A DNA stretch of 46,704 nucleotides, taken from contig JBGTIH010000027.1 in the NCBI GenBank assembly GCA_041745765.1, positions 1-46,704 of the forward strand, in the 5' to 3' direction. Position 1 is the stretch's first letter, and the number at the start of each line of letters is the position of its first letter. Positions 16,403 through 23,832 of the stretch are shown here, in pieces. The stretch comes from JAHCHG01 sp041745765 (GTDB lineage: Bacteria; Acidobacteriota; Blastocatellia; Pyrinomonadales; Pyrinomonadaceae). A program made the translations under genes and the position numbers. Below the pieces are notes generated by a model. That model did no database searches, was not told the DNA's origin, and worked only from the letters and a program-made list of their open reading frames with translations.

Positions 16403-16436
16403 GATTTTTATACTTTCTGGAATGCCCTTAATTTTT
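16391..16436 (+). terminator. Terminator downstream of tRNA-Leu
   Basis: gggcatttcaga (16391-16402) pairs with tctggaatgccc (16416-16427, 11/12) and is followed by ttaattttt. The left arm lies inside the 84-nt att repeat; the right arm belongs to the element, so the inserted element supplies its own terminator for the tRNA. Confidence 0.7.
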
Positions 16437-16440
16437 GCCC

Positions 16441-16460
16441 GTGTCCCCGCTAATGTCCCT
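16441..16460 (+). promoter_or_regulatory. Candidate integrase arm-type sites, left
   Basis: gtgtcccc at 16441 and atgtccct at 16453, a 12-nt repeat spacing. Two gtgtcccc copies with the same 12-nt spacing lie near attR at 23548 and 23560. Paired short direct repeats just inside both att sites are typical of arm-binding sites; inferred from position only. Confidence 0.45.
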
Positions 16461-16668
16461 TCCGGTTCAGATTTTTACTTTTTTGATACTGGAACTTATT
16501 CGGCTTTTTGCACGTTTTCAAATATCTATTTAATACATTACAACTATACTTTTATTTGTTATATCATTTCAAATAATCATAACGGTTTTGCTCCGTATGA
16601 TGTGGCAAAGCCGTCTTGGATGTCGTAAGCATCTTTTGACGGCTTTCCTCGGTCTTTGGCTGTTCCCG

Positions 16669-16923
16669 TCAAGCGGCTTGCATCTGAGCCGCTAATGTCA
16701 GATGTATATCTATTGCGGCGGCGATGTGATAGCAACATTTGGTAGCTACACAGGAACATTCCCCCTGCGGTTTGCCGCCGATTTTAGTGAATTTGACCGT
16801 GTAGGTGATGCCGTCGCCATTGGTAACGAAATAGGTGCGGAATTCGAGAACTCGAACTTTCGGCTTTGTGGTTTTTGCTTTTGCTACCGCATTTTTTAAG
16901 TTTTCCTTGTTAATTTCTATCAT
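16669..16923 (-). CDS. Small SWIM-type zinc-binding protein
   Basis: 84 residues from ATG 16923, which has ttggag upstream; the in-frame TTG 16938 overlaps that signal and is rejected. The C-terminal half contains ECSCVATKCCYHIAAAIDIH, a CxC...CxH arrangement like the SWIM zinc finger found in DNA-binding and transposase-related proteins. The preceding segment (RTYFVTNGDGITYTVKFTK) looks like the beta hairpin usually found before a SWIM motif. First gene of the element next to attL, and divergent from the rest. Function unknown beyond likely nucleic-acid or protein binding. Confidence 0.65.
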   Translation of the reverse strand: MIEINKENLKNAVAKAKTTKPKVRVLEFRTYFVTNGDGITYTVKFTKIGGKPQGECSCVATKCCYHIAAAIDIHLTLAAQMQAA

Positions 16924-17067
16924 AGTGTTTTGCTCCAATTTTTTATTGATAACCTTTCTTGTTATCTAATATATATAAACGTCTAATAGAAGTTAAATTC
17001 CTGAAAACAAAGGACTTATTTGATTATTTTTTATTTTTTTTTCGCCTTATTTTTAAGGCTTTTATAG

Positions 17068-17817
17068 ATGGCTCAAATGAATAAAGAACATATTCTTAAA
17101 GAAATTAAACGAACCGCTTCCGAGAATGGAGGAAAGCCGTTAGGCAGGACAAGATTTGAAAATGAAACAGGGATAAAAACATCTGACTGGTTCGGGAAAT
17201 ATTGGGCAAAATGGGGTGATGCGCTGACCGAAGCAGGATTTACAGCGAATATATTCAACGAAGCATACGACGAAAATTTTCTTTTGGAAAAATTGATTAA
17301 TATAATTCAAGAATTAAAGAAATTTCCTAGTGCGGGAGAATTAAAACTCAAATCTTATAAAGATAAATCCTTTCCAAGTTTAAGAACTTTTGAAGATAGA
17401 TTAGGAAATAAAGATGAAAAGGTTTCTAAAGTTATTGAATACTGTAAAGACCGTGAACACTTGGCAGATGTTTTGGAAATATGTCTGCCTTTGGTAAAAC
17501 CCGAAGTTGAAAACGATTCAATAGATGTAACCGAAGATGTATCTGATGACGAAGACGAAATTTTCGGATTTGTTTATTTAATAAAATCGGGAAAGTTTTA
17601 CAAAATCGGTCGAAGCAATTCTGTCGGTCGCCGTGAATATGAATTATCTATACAACTTCCGGAAAAGCCCGTTGTTATCCATAAAATCCGCACAGATGAT
17701 GCCGCCGGAATAGAAGCATACTGGCATCGTCGTTTTGCCGATAAAAGAAAAAACGGCGAATGGTTTGAATTAAATGCTTCGGATATAAAAGCGTTTCAAA
17801 GAAGAAAGTTTATGTAG
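17068..17817 (+). CDS. GIY-YIG nuclease-domain protein with HNH-associated repeats
   Basis: 249 residues. The N-terminal part has a helical repeat of the homing-endonuclease-associated (HNH_repeat) type: GGKPLGRTRFENETGIKTSD then WGDALTEAGF, with a second weaker copy (KFPSAGELKLKS...). After an acidic linker (about 150-165) comes a GIY-YIG/T5orf172 (MUG113-like) domain: FGFVYLIKSGKFYKIGRS, YELSIQLPEKPVVIHKI, AGIEAYWHRRFADKRKNGEW. The catalytic Tyr (VYLI), Tyr/Arg (YKIGRS) and Glu (IEAYWH) are present. The repeats probably bind DNA. The architecture suggests a homing or defence-like nuclease carried as cargo. Confidence 0.8.
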   Translation: MAQMNKEHILKEIKRTASENGGKPLGRTRFENETGIKTSDWFGKYWAKWGDALTEAGFTANIFNEAYDENFLLEKLINIIQELKKFPSAGELKLKSYKDKSFPSLRTFEDRLGNKDEKVSKVIEYCKDREHLADVLEICLPLVKPEVENDSIDVTEDVSDDEDEIFGFVYLIKSGKFYKIGRSNSVGRREYELSIQLPEKPVVIHKIRTDDAAGIEAYWHRRFADKRKNGEWFELNASDIKAFQRRKFM

Positions 17818-18046
17818 TATGTCTTTACAAAAAAACTCTTGACAATAAGCTAATTAACTGAATTTATTGAACTTCCGGCGAATTATTATTTTGAAAATCT
17901 CGCGGCTTAAGTTACACTAAGTGCGGAGCTAAAAAAGAAAGCCTTTGAAAGTGGAGCAATCAAAGGTTTCTGAAACTTTTTAGTTTTGTGTTACCGGAGC
18001 TTACCGAAGTAAGTATTTTTTTTAACAATACATAGGAGGTATTGCT

Positions 18047-18496
18047 ATGTCTAAAAGACTATCATTTGACCCAATCTACGTCAAGGCATACTCAGTAATG
18101 GAGCAATTTCAGGACTCTCTATTTTCTGATACAGATTTTCAAAAAATTCAAACAATGATTGTCGCTGTGATTTCTGTTGCCTACAACGATAATCAAAGAC
18201 CAATCAATTTTTCAAACAAAACCGTTTATGAAATTGCCCACAAATGGTTACAAACTTTCAAGAGGAACAACATCAAAATTCCGCATTTTGAATTGATTTT
18301 TGAGGGTTCGCATTTGGGGAACACACTTAAACGATTGACTGACAGTTATAGTTATCAAAATCCTTTTTTCGGTAATACAGAAGAAGAACAACTGGCTTCT
18401 TACGACAGAGCGATTGTTCAATCGCTCTACGAATCTCAAACACAAGATTTTCTTGATTACTGTGATAAGGATTGTGAAGATGTCGAATACGTCTAA
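18047..18496 (+). CDS. Hypothetical protein upstream of the Rep-like gene
   Basis: 149 residues; ATG 18047 has a near-perfect Shine-Dalgarno (taggaggt, 7-nt spacing), the strongest in the element. Mostly helical by composition, with an acidic C-terminus (DYCDKDCEDVEYV). No recognised domain. Its 3' end overlaps the next gene by 17 nt, so the two are translationally coupled; it may be an accessory factor for that protein. Function unknown. Confidence 0.75.
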   Translation: MSKRLSFDPIYVKAYSVMEQFQDSLFSDTDFQKIQTMIVAVISVAYNDNQRPINFSNKTVYEIAHKWLQTFKRNNIKIPHFELIFEGSHLGNTLKRLTDSYSYQNPFFGNTEEEQLASYDRAIVQSLYESQTQDFLDYCDKDCEDVEYV

Positions 18497-19304
18497 GTTT
18501 TTACCAAAAACTTTCGATTTCTGCGGCGTGATTTGTTCGCCATTGGGCAGACGGGCAACAGTTGATACGATTGTTTTTCGTCAACAGTTATCCGTTTGTC
18601 CCGAACGAAATTTTTGCTTTTGGATAGATAGGAACATTGAAGTTTGGGTTTATAAATTAAATCAAATTTGGGTTATAGAAGTGTCTGTTTTTAGTCTGCC
18701 AAAATTTTATAACGGGCGGTCTTCCTCCCTGATAAACGACTATCACGATGTTTTATTAAATTTGAATGCACACGTCAATCTGGAACTGAAAAAACGCCTC
18801 CAGAGCCTTGTGTTTGACGCATTCGCGGCGGAAATCATCCGGCTGGACGTGTTCGTGGATTTACGATTCAAAAGTAAATCGAATATGCTTTACTTCTATG
18901 AAAATGCAAAAAATGTCATCATTCCGGCTCTGCCGTCTTCAACTGATTACGACAAAACTCACTATTGGCACGATAACGACAATCTGGATAACTCGACGGA
19001 ATATCTGAAAATCTATCATAAAGAGAAAAACGGAAGGGATAAATATAAACTTCGTGTAGAAGCCTCCCTGCAAAACTATAATCGGTTAAAACCAATTGAC
19101 GATTTTTTAGAGCGTATAGACCAACCTGAAAATTCTTATGCAGTCAAGACCATTGGTAATGATTCGAGAATCAAAAGTAGTTATCGGGTATATCAGAATA
19201 GGTATCAATCTAACGCTTTTACGCTTCTAAATCAGTATGCGATTAACTCCATTTTTGAATTCGTGGCGGGTAAGATTTTACCTGATAAAACCCTTGACAA
19301 TTAA
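18480..19304 (+). CDS. Putative phage/plasmid replication initiator (gene II/X-like)
   Basis: 274 residues from ATG 18480 (MSNTSKFLPK), which has aagga upstream. The order of features recalls the phage/plasmid Rep family that includes filamentous phage gene II/X and similar initiators: SLPKFYNGRSSSLINDY, then IIRLDVFVDLRF, a gap, LKIYHKEKNG, and KLRVEASLQNYNRL. Those enzymes nick the origin to start rolling-circle replication. The catalytic tyrosine cannot be assigned with certainty. The following 0.68 kb is noncoding and full of inverted repeats, as an origin would be. Assignment is by remote resemblance only. Confidence 0.5.
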   Translation: MSNTSKFLPKTFDFCGVICSPLGRRATVDTIVFRQQLSVCPERNFCFWIDRNIEVWVYKLNQIWVIEVSVFSLPKFYNGRSSSLINDYHDVLLNLNAHVNLELKKRLQSLVFDAFAAEIIRLDVFVDLRFKSKSNMLYFYENAKNVIIPALPSSTDYDKTHYWHDNDNLDNSTEYLKIYHKEKNGRDKYKLRVEASLQNYNRLKPIDDFLERIDQPENSYAVKTIGNDSRIKSSYRVYQNRYQSNAFTLLNQYAINSIFEFVAGKILPDKTLDN

Positions 19305-19990
19305 GCTATTAAATTTTTGAAAAAACCCTTGACAAAACGACAAAAGCTTGACGCTCCAAATTCCCTGTAAATCACTGATATTATTAGAACTTACAAAGAT
19401 GCAAAAAAATCTCTTATATAAGCGCATCAATTTCAGCCCAAAAAAAATTAGATTCTCGGCGGTTTTTTCCGTTTGCAGCGCAAACGGAAAACGGAAAAAA
19501 CGCCTTGAATTTAATTCTCAATTTGCGAGATTGAAACGACGTGGCTTGCCACGTTGTTTTAATCGTATTTCCCTAAATCTACTATTACAGAATCTGTAAT
19601 ACATTGATAAAATTAGGCTTATCCGATTCCAGAATGATAATTTTACTTGACAAAAACTTGTTTAACATCTCACAATAACACATCGGGTTTATGACAGTTC
19701 GCAGGGATTAGCTTCTTTAATCCCTGCTTGATAATCATTAATTCGCGTCAGGAAATCTCCTATCGCGCTTGCAAACAGCACGATTTTTCTTTTCCTGATT
19801 GATGCCGTGAGATACGTCTTTGAAATCTTCATACCTTACGGCATCACTTAAATTTTAATTTTTGTGTCGTTGAAAAAATTCAACATCAATCTAACGACAC
19901 AAATTTTGATACTGGAACATTTTTTGAGTCTGAGCGGCTGAAATTACGCCGAACGAAAATTTCCAGTATCAAATAACGGAAATATTTAAT
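19305..19990. other. Noncoding structured region (origin-like), several inverted repeats
   Basis: About 685 bases with no convincing gene but dense dyad symmetry: gcggttttttccgtttgc/gcaaacgg..aaaaaacgcc near 19457-19504; aacgacgtggc/gccacgttgtt near 19534-19557; gcagggatta/taatccctgc near 19699-19725; gatgccgt/acggcatc near 19800-19852; tttgtgtcgtt/aacgacacaaa (19861-19903); tttgatactggaa/ttccagtatcaaa (19905-19973). Three TTGACA hexamers (19293, 19327 and near 19645) are also present in and just before it. Placed directly after the Rep-like gene, this resembles a replication or packaging locus or a structured RNA. Confidence 0.6.
19905..19973. repeat. 13-bp inverted repeat made of two copies of the element's 10-mer
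   Basis: tttgatactggaa (19905-19917) and ttccagtatcaaa (19961-19973) form a perfect 13-bp arm pair around a 43-nt centre, directly upstream of the coiled-coil gene. The core GATACTGGAA also occurs at 16485, 20066 (reverse), 21749 and 21878 within the element. Confidence 0.85.
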
Positions 19991-20410
19991 ATGAGCATTA
20001 CACTTAATCGAGAACTCGAAAAATTAGAATCCGACATTCGGGCGGCGGTCGTTGCGTCTGATGAATTCCAGTATCAGGAATTACTGAAAAGGAAAGCCGA
20101 AACGCAGGATAAATTATTTTTCGCCGAATCGAAAGCGATGAAATCCGAACTTGAAAATCTTGAATCTGAAAGAAGTTTCGGGTTGTCGGTGCGTGATGAA
20201 CTGATAGACGAAGCTAAACAAGCGGCTGATGTCGTTCTGGTGGCTAGAAACGCATTGTATGAGGCGGAAACGGCATATCAGGCTATTCTCGCCCGTCAAT
20301 ACTTCAATGAAACGCAGACGGAGCAACAAAGAAAAGACATTCGGGCATTACAACAAAAATTAGATGCTCACATCAATAGCAAATTATCGGGGGTAACAAC
20401 AAATGAGTGA
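19991..20410 (+). CDS. Coiled-coil hypothetical protein
   Basis: 139 residues, strongly helical, charged and heptad-like along most of its length (ELEKLESDIRAAVVAS, SKAMKSELENLESERS, QQRKDIRALQQKLDAH). No signal peptide or membrane segment. The gene overlaps the next by 8 nt. One copy of the 10-mer GATACTGGAA (reverse strand, 20066-20075) falls in its coding sequence. Possibly a structural or scaffolding partner; function not known. Confidence 0.7.
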   Translation: MSITLNRELEKLESDIRAAVVASDEFQYQELLKRKAETQDKLFFAESKAMKSELENLESERSFGLSVRDELIDEAKQAADVVLVARNALYEAETAYQAILARQYFNETQTEQQRKDIRALQQKLDAHINSKLSGVTTNE

Positions 20411-20849
20411 TATTAAGAAATTAGCGGCTTTTATGAGTCTTCCGGCGAACTTCCAATATGTTACCGGTTCGCCGAACGAAGCAATCCGGCGGCAACGGAT
20501 TAACGAACTAAAAAATAAATTTCTTTCCGGCAATCCTTCCGGCAACTTATCCGGCAATCGTTCCGGCAATTTCTCGACTGCCGCAAACTTTTCGGCGGCT
20601 TGCGACGAGGGGGGAAACCCCGAAGCAATCCCCGATGCTGACTGGGATTTTGCAACCTTTAATCAAAAAGCACGAGAAGTTACTGCATTTGAATCAATTA
20701 AACGCATTGTAGCTGTTTCAAATGTCCGTGATAATGCTAAACAATACGCTTTGCAGAGAAACGAGATTGTGAAGCGAAACAAAGCAAAGAAAGCGGAACA
20801 GGACAAACAAAAGAAATCCAAATTTGTCAGCCATCCGAATTTTTATTAA
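20403..20849 (+). CDS. Hypothetical protein with SGN tetrapeptide repeats
   Basis: 148 residues. Residues about 41-56 hold four SGN-type tetrapeptides (SGNPSGNLSGNRSGNF), encoded by a 12-nt tandem repeat. The C-terminus is very basic (RNEIVKRNKAKKAEQDKQ), suggesting nucleic-acid contact. No recognised family. It starts 8 nt inside the previous gene, so coupled translation is likely. Confidence 0.65.
   Translation: MSDIKKLAAFMSLPANFQYVTGSPNEAIRRQRINELKNKFLSGNPSGNLSGNRSGNFSTAANFSAACDEGGNPEAIPDADWDFATFNQKAREVTAFESIKRIVAVSNVRDNAKQYALQRNEIVKRNKAKKAEQDKQKKSKFVSHPNFY
20525..20572 (+). repeat. 12-nt tandem repeat, four units
   Basis: ttccggcaatcc, ttccggcaactt, atccggcaatcg and ttccggcaattt follow one another without gaps and encode SGN-X four times. 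The unit keeps frame, so unit number could vary without frameshift. Confidence 0.85.
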
Positions 20850-20994
20850 TTTTATACTCAAATCGTTACGGTTTATTTACCCCCTGCCGCCTTTTAGTCG
20901 CCACCCGGCACGTTTTTAGACGAGTCCGGCAGGTCTGCACCAAAAACGAAAATCGAGATTTCTATCGAGCGATTTTGAAAGGAAAGGTAACAAA

Positions 20995-21369
20995 ATGAAA
21001 GGCTCTAACGAACTTCCGCTCAAAAAAGAGAAGTCAATAATCCTGCTTATAAGTGGTTTAAGTCTGGATGCGACAGCAAAAAAACTAAAAATCTCCCCGG
21101 TTACTCTCTGGCGATGGCAACAGGACAGCCAATATACCGCACGATACAGGCATTTACGCCGGATTAGAGTCGAACACGCTATTGCATCCCTGCAATCGCT
21201 GACAAATGAGGCTGTCGAATGCCTTCGCCGAAATCTTTCGACCGGGAACAGACCTTCCGAGGTGAGAAGTGCTTTAGGAATCTTAAATCAATCGTTAAGT
21301 GCAATTGATTTGATGGAAATGGAAAGTCGGGTTGCCGAAGTCGAAGCACGACTTGAGATAAAAAAGTAA
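20995..21369 (+). CDS. HTH protein, terminase-small-subunit-like
   Basis: 124 residues; ATG 20995 is preceded by aaaggaaaggt. The N-terminal half is a homeodomain-like helix-turn-helix: SIILLISGLSLDATAKKLKI then SPVTLWRWQQD. Long helices follow with a heptad pattern (AIASLQSLTNEAVECLRRNL and MEMESRVAEVEARLEI). Such proteins are common in phage-derived islands, where they resemble small terminase subunits or DNA-binding regulators. No large terminase is present here. The stop codon abuts the next start. Confidence 0.7.
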   Translation: MKGSNELPLKKEKSIILLISGLSLDATAKKLKISPVTLWRWQQDSQYTARYRHLRRIRVEHAIASLQSLTNEAVECLRRNLSTGNRPSEVRSALGILNQSLSAIDLMEMESRVAEVEARLEIKK

Positions 21370-21750
21370 ATGCGAAAACATCGGATAGACAAAATTAGAG
21401 AAATATCGGGTGCATCGGTGGAGCTTTGCCCGGCGGATACTGCCGAGGAAACAGCGGCTTTTATCGCTGAACTGGTCGCAATTGGGGAGAAATTACCCTC
21501 CGGCAGTGTTCCGGGGGAAAGTCTGGCGCAAATCCTAGCCGATTACAAAAAACCCCGTGAAATTATCGTTAATGACGTGAGCGGAAATCGGGTCTCGGTC
21601 GCCGGGGGTGTTAAATCTCATCACCCCTTTCATTCTTCTGAAATCGGTTCGAGCTTGCCTACTAAAAATGATTTCATCGAGACTACTAAAAATGATGGAA
21701 TCGAACCTACTTTTACAGAATCGGAGCTGCTTATCTTAAAGCAATTCTGA
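21370..21750 (+). CDS. Hypothetical protein
   Basis: 126 residues; its ATG directly follows the TAA of the HTH gene, so it is translated by coupling. The N-terminal part is helical (ETAAFIAELVAIGEKL); the C-terminal half looks disordered and contains a small internal repeat (TKNDFIETTKNDGIEPT). The 10-mer GATACTGGAA overlaps its stop codon (21749-21758). No family recognised. Confidence 0.6.
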   Translation: MRKHRIDKIREISGASVELCPADTAEETAAFIAELVAIGEKLPSGSVPGESLAQILADYKKPREIIVNDVSGNRVSVAGGVKSHHPFHSSEIGSSLPTKNDFIETTKNDGIEPTFTESELLILKQF

Positions 21751-21770
21751 TACTGGAACTTTATTAAAAA

Positions 21771-22121
21771 ATGCCTAAAAGTTTAGACCACGAAATTTAT
21801 CAGGACAAGACAATCAGATGCCGGAAAGTCGGATGCCGAAAGTTCATCGGGGAACAACGTCTTAACGGTCAAATTTTGATACTGGAATCCGGCTTGATTA
21901 TCTTTAATTATTTGTGTTGGAAGTGTGAATGCAATCGTGCGTCGTCGTGGCTTGCTCCGGCTCTGCCGAATGATAAACCGACACTCAATAACCAAGTGCC
22001 GGACATCGGCGAAATCCAAACAAAGGCATTATTTGTTAAAGAAAATTTCGGCAAGCTCGCCGATAAGTCGAAAGGCAATCAAGCCGATTATCGTCCAAAG
22101 GAAAACAGACAAACAGCCTAA
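21771..22121 (+). CDS. Small zinc-ribbon protein (Com-like)
   Basis: 116 residues. Two cysteine pairs, RCRKVGCRKF and YLCWKCECNRAS, flank a central hydrophobic strand region (NGQILILESGLIIFN). The layout of two knuckles around a beta strand is like the phage Com-type zinc ribbon or similar small nucleic-acid binders. The C-terminal 45 residues are polar and probably unstructured. Last gene of the plus-strand row in the element. A copy of the 10-mer lies inside it (21878-21887). Confidence 0.5.
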   Translation: MPKSLDHEIYQDKTIRCRKVGCRKFIGEQRLNGQILILESGLIIFNYLCWKCECNRASSWLAPALPNDKPTLNNQVPDIGEIQTKALFVKENFGKLADKSKGNQADYRPKENRQTA

Positions 22122-22323
22122 TTTCTTTGTCGGCATCTCGACAAAGTTCGGGTTTGTCGGTTCGCTCCGCTCCCGCTCATATTCCACATTTGCTACGTCA
22201 AAGTCGCTCATAATTTTTAATCTTTTCGATGCCTACTTTTATAAATTCAATCCGCTCCGACTTACTTTTTATTTAATAAGACATTTGAAAAATTCGCTGT
22301 ATTTTTTATTACTGAACATAGAA

Positions 22324-22369
22324 CAGAACGCCCGAATTTGTCATTTACGGGCGTTCTGAACGGTTTTTT
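22324..22369. terminator. Terminator between convergent element genes and integrase
   Basis: cagaacgcccg (22324-22334) and cgggcgttctg (22348-22358) form a perfect 11-bp stem with a 13-nt loop, followed by a T-run at 22364-22369. It ends the plus-strand row; the stem also lies just past the integrase stop (22371). Confidence 0.85.
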
Positions 22370-22370
22370 A

Positions 22371-23468
22371 TTAGTTTGCGGCTTCTGATACCAATTCGGG
22401 CATTTCCCGTGCAATTTTATAATCATCGAATTTTTGAAACTCGTTTTTCAAATCTTCTGCCTGTAAATTCGCATACCGCCGAAAAGTTTTCTCGGTCGTA
22501 TGTCCGGTAATTTTCATAGCGTGTAATTTTTCGACTTTTGACCGAACAAAATTTGTCGTGGCGTGATGCCGGAAATCGTGAAATCGAAAACTTTCAATTT
22601 CAGATAGTTTCAACAATTCCTTGAACAATCCGCGAAAATTCGTAAAATCGAACACAAGACCGCCGATTTTTTCGTCTGCCAGTTTTTCGAGTTCCTCTTT
22701 CACACTAAGCGACATCGGGATAATTCTTTCGGTCGCCGTCTTCGTGTTCGTGGCAAGCAGTCGGATGATTCCCGAATCTAAATCTATCTCGCTCCATTTT
22801 AATTTTTCGAGTTCCGATTTGCGGATTGCCGTTTCGAGTGCGGAAATGATAATCGGTTTGATGCGTTTGAATTTTTCCTTTTCCAAAATTTGCATCAAAC
22901 GGATTTCTTCAACGGGTGTTAATATTCTATCCCGCTCCTTTTCGTCGGCTAAACTGATATTAAAAATCGGTATTCGTGAGATAATCAGTTCGCTGTATGC
23001 CAGATGCAAAATTTTCCGTAGTAGTGCCAACTCCCGATTGACGGCTACAACTCCGACTTGTCGGCGGCGTTTAATCCGGTAGTTTGTGATTTCCTTTTCT
23101 GTAATATCCTGAACCCGTGCTTTTGCAAAAGTGTTCATTAACATTTGCAAATGGTATTTTCCGACTTTATTCCATCCTTTCAAACCGCAAATTTTTTCGC
23201 CGTCTTTGATTTCCGCTTCGCATAAATAATTTTCTGCGAGTTCCGCCGCATACGCCGAAAAAGTCATTTGTTCCTTGTCGAGTGTTCCTTTCGCCGCAAA
23301 GATTTTCGCTTGTTTGTTTAACCAGTCATTAGCAGACCGCTCGTTACGCTTTAGGGTATTATGTTCGTTAAAAATTTTCGTTTCATATTCCCGAACACCT
23401 AATTTATTTACTTCGGAAAATTCCGCTCGGATTCCCTTTTCTTTATATTTTCTTAATTTTCTTGACAT
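22371..23468 (-). CDS. Tyrosine recombinase/integrase
   Basis: 365 residues. The N-terminal arm-binding and SAM-like core-binding domains (KTFSAYAAEL-like region, KARVQDITEKEITNYR) precede the catalytic domain. The catalytic set is visible: Arg in ALETAIRKSEL, Lys in ATNTKTATERIIP, HxxR in FHDFRHHATTNF, His in ITGHTTEKTF and the nucleophile Tyr in FRRYANL. It integrates the element into the 3' half of tRNA-Leu. It sits at the attR end and reads inward, the usual place for island integrases. No excisionase was recognised, though one of the small proteins could act as one. Confidence 0.95.
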   Translation of the reverse strand: MSRKLRKYKEKGIRAEFSEVNKLGVREYETKIFNEHNTLKRNERSANDWLNKQAKIFAAKGTLDKEQMTFSAYAAELAENYLCEAEIKDGEKICGLKGWNKVGKYHLQMLMNTFAKARVQDITEKEITNYRIKRRRQVGVVAVNRELALLRKILHLAYSELIISRIPIFNISLADEKERDRILTPVEEIRLMQILEKEKFKRIKPIIISALETAIRKSELEKLKWSEIDLDSGIIRLLATNTKTATERIIPMSLSVKEELEKLADEKIGGLVFDFTNFRGLFKELLKLSEIESFRFHDFRHHATTNFVRSKVEKLHAMKITGHTTEKTFRRYANLQAEDLKNEFQKFDDYKIAREMPELVSEAAN

Positions 23469-23547
23469 ATTTGCTCCATTTTTAATTTGTTATGTCTGTT
23501 AAAAACGTGCAATAAGCCCATAAATTCAGGGTTTTATTAAAAAAACC

Positions 23548-23567
23548 GTGTCCCCGGAAGTGTCCCC
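23548..23567 (+). promoter_or_regulatory. Candidate integrase arm-type sites, right
   Basis: gtgtcccc at 23548-23555 and 23560-23567 (12-nt spacing), upstream of the integrase start and 136 nt from attR. They match the pair at 16441-16460 in sequence, spacing and orientation. Confidence 0.45.
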
Positions 23568-23702
23568 AAAATTAAATACTTGACAAATAATCTGTAAATG
23601 TTCCAAACAATCAAAATATCTTGTAAGTCGTTGATTTTGAAGTATATCAGAATAAATAATACCACTTGAAACAAGTATCAAAATTAGGCTAAAAAGGGTG
23701 TT

Positions 23703-23786
23703 CACTAGTCTCAAATTCTAGCGGGAGCAATCCCATGTCGGTTCGATTCCGACCTCCGGCATTTTAATATTTACGGGCATTTCAGA
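23703..23786 (+). repeat. attR (direct repeat, partial tRNA-Leu)
   Basis: Second copy of the 84-nt repeat. The anticodon stem is already mispaired (ctagt against tctag gives a T-T mismatch), so it is not a functional tRNA half. Its acceptor strand CTCCGGC would pair with the resident 5' strand GCCGGGG with one fewer G-U than the copy now attached, suggesting this is the original chromosomal 3' end. Confidence 0.85.
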
Positions 23787-23832
23787 AGGTTTATGGCTTT
23801 TTGAGTTTTTCTACTTTTCTTACAGCCATTAT

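Larger units (their letters stand above)
16319..23786. mobile_element. Integrated genetic element at tRNA-Leu(CAA), about 7.5 kb
   Basis: Bounded by 84-nt direct repeats at 16319-16402 and 23703-23786. The right repeat is a partial tRNA copy from the anticodon arm to the 3' end plus 26 nt beyond. A tyrosine integrase lies at the right end (22371-23468, minus), 234 nt from attR. Inside are a SWIM-like protein, a GIY-YIG nuclease, a Rep-like protein with its small upstream partner, and a row of five small plus-strand genes including an HTH protein and a zinc-ribbon protein. No capsid, terminase large subunit, relaxase or secretion genes are visible. Many genes have no recognisable family, and the region is visibly more AT-rich in its left half than the flanks. 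Best read as a small replicative integrative or satellite-like element. Confidence 0.88.

Noticed and set aside
19348..19599. Plus-strand 83-residue frame in the structured region
   Set aside because: Composition is basic and erratic, and it covers strong inverted repeats; more likely noncoding.
23526..23714. Minus-strand 62-residue frame overlapping attR
   Set aside because: It runs into the att repeat and carries no recognisable signal apart from hydrophobic residues.
16319..23786. Element as a complete inovirus prophage
   Set aside because: Rep-like gene and hairpin cluster fit, but no Zot/pI ATPase and no short coat-like transmembrane proteins are visible.
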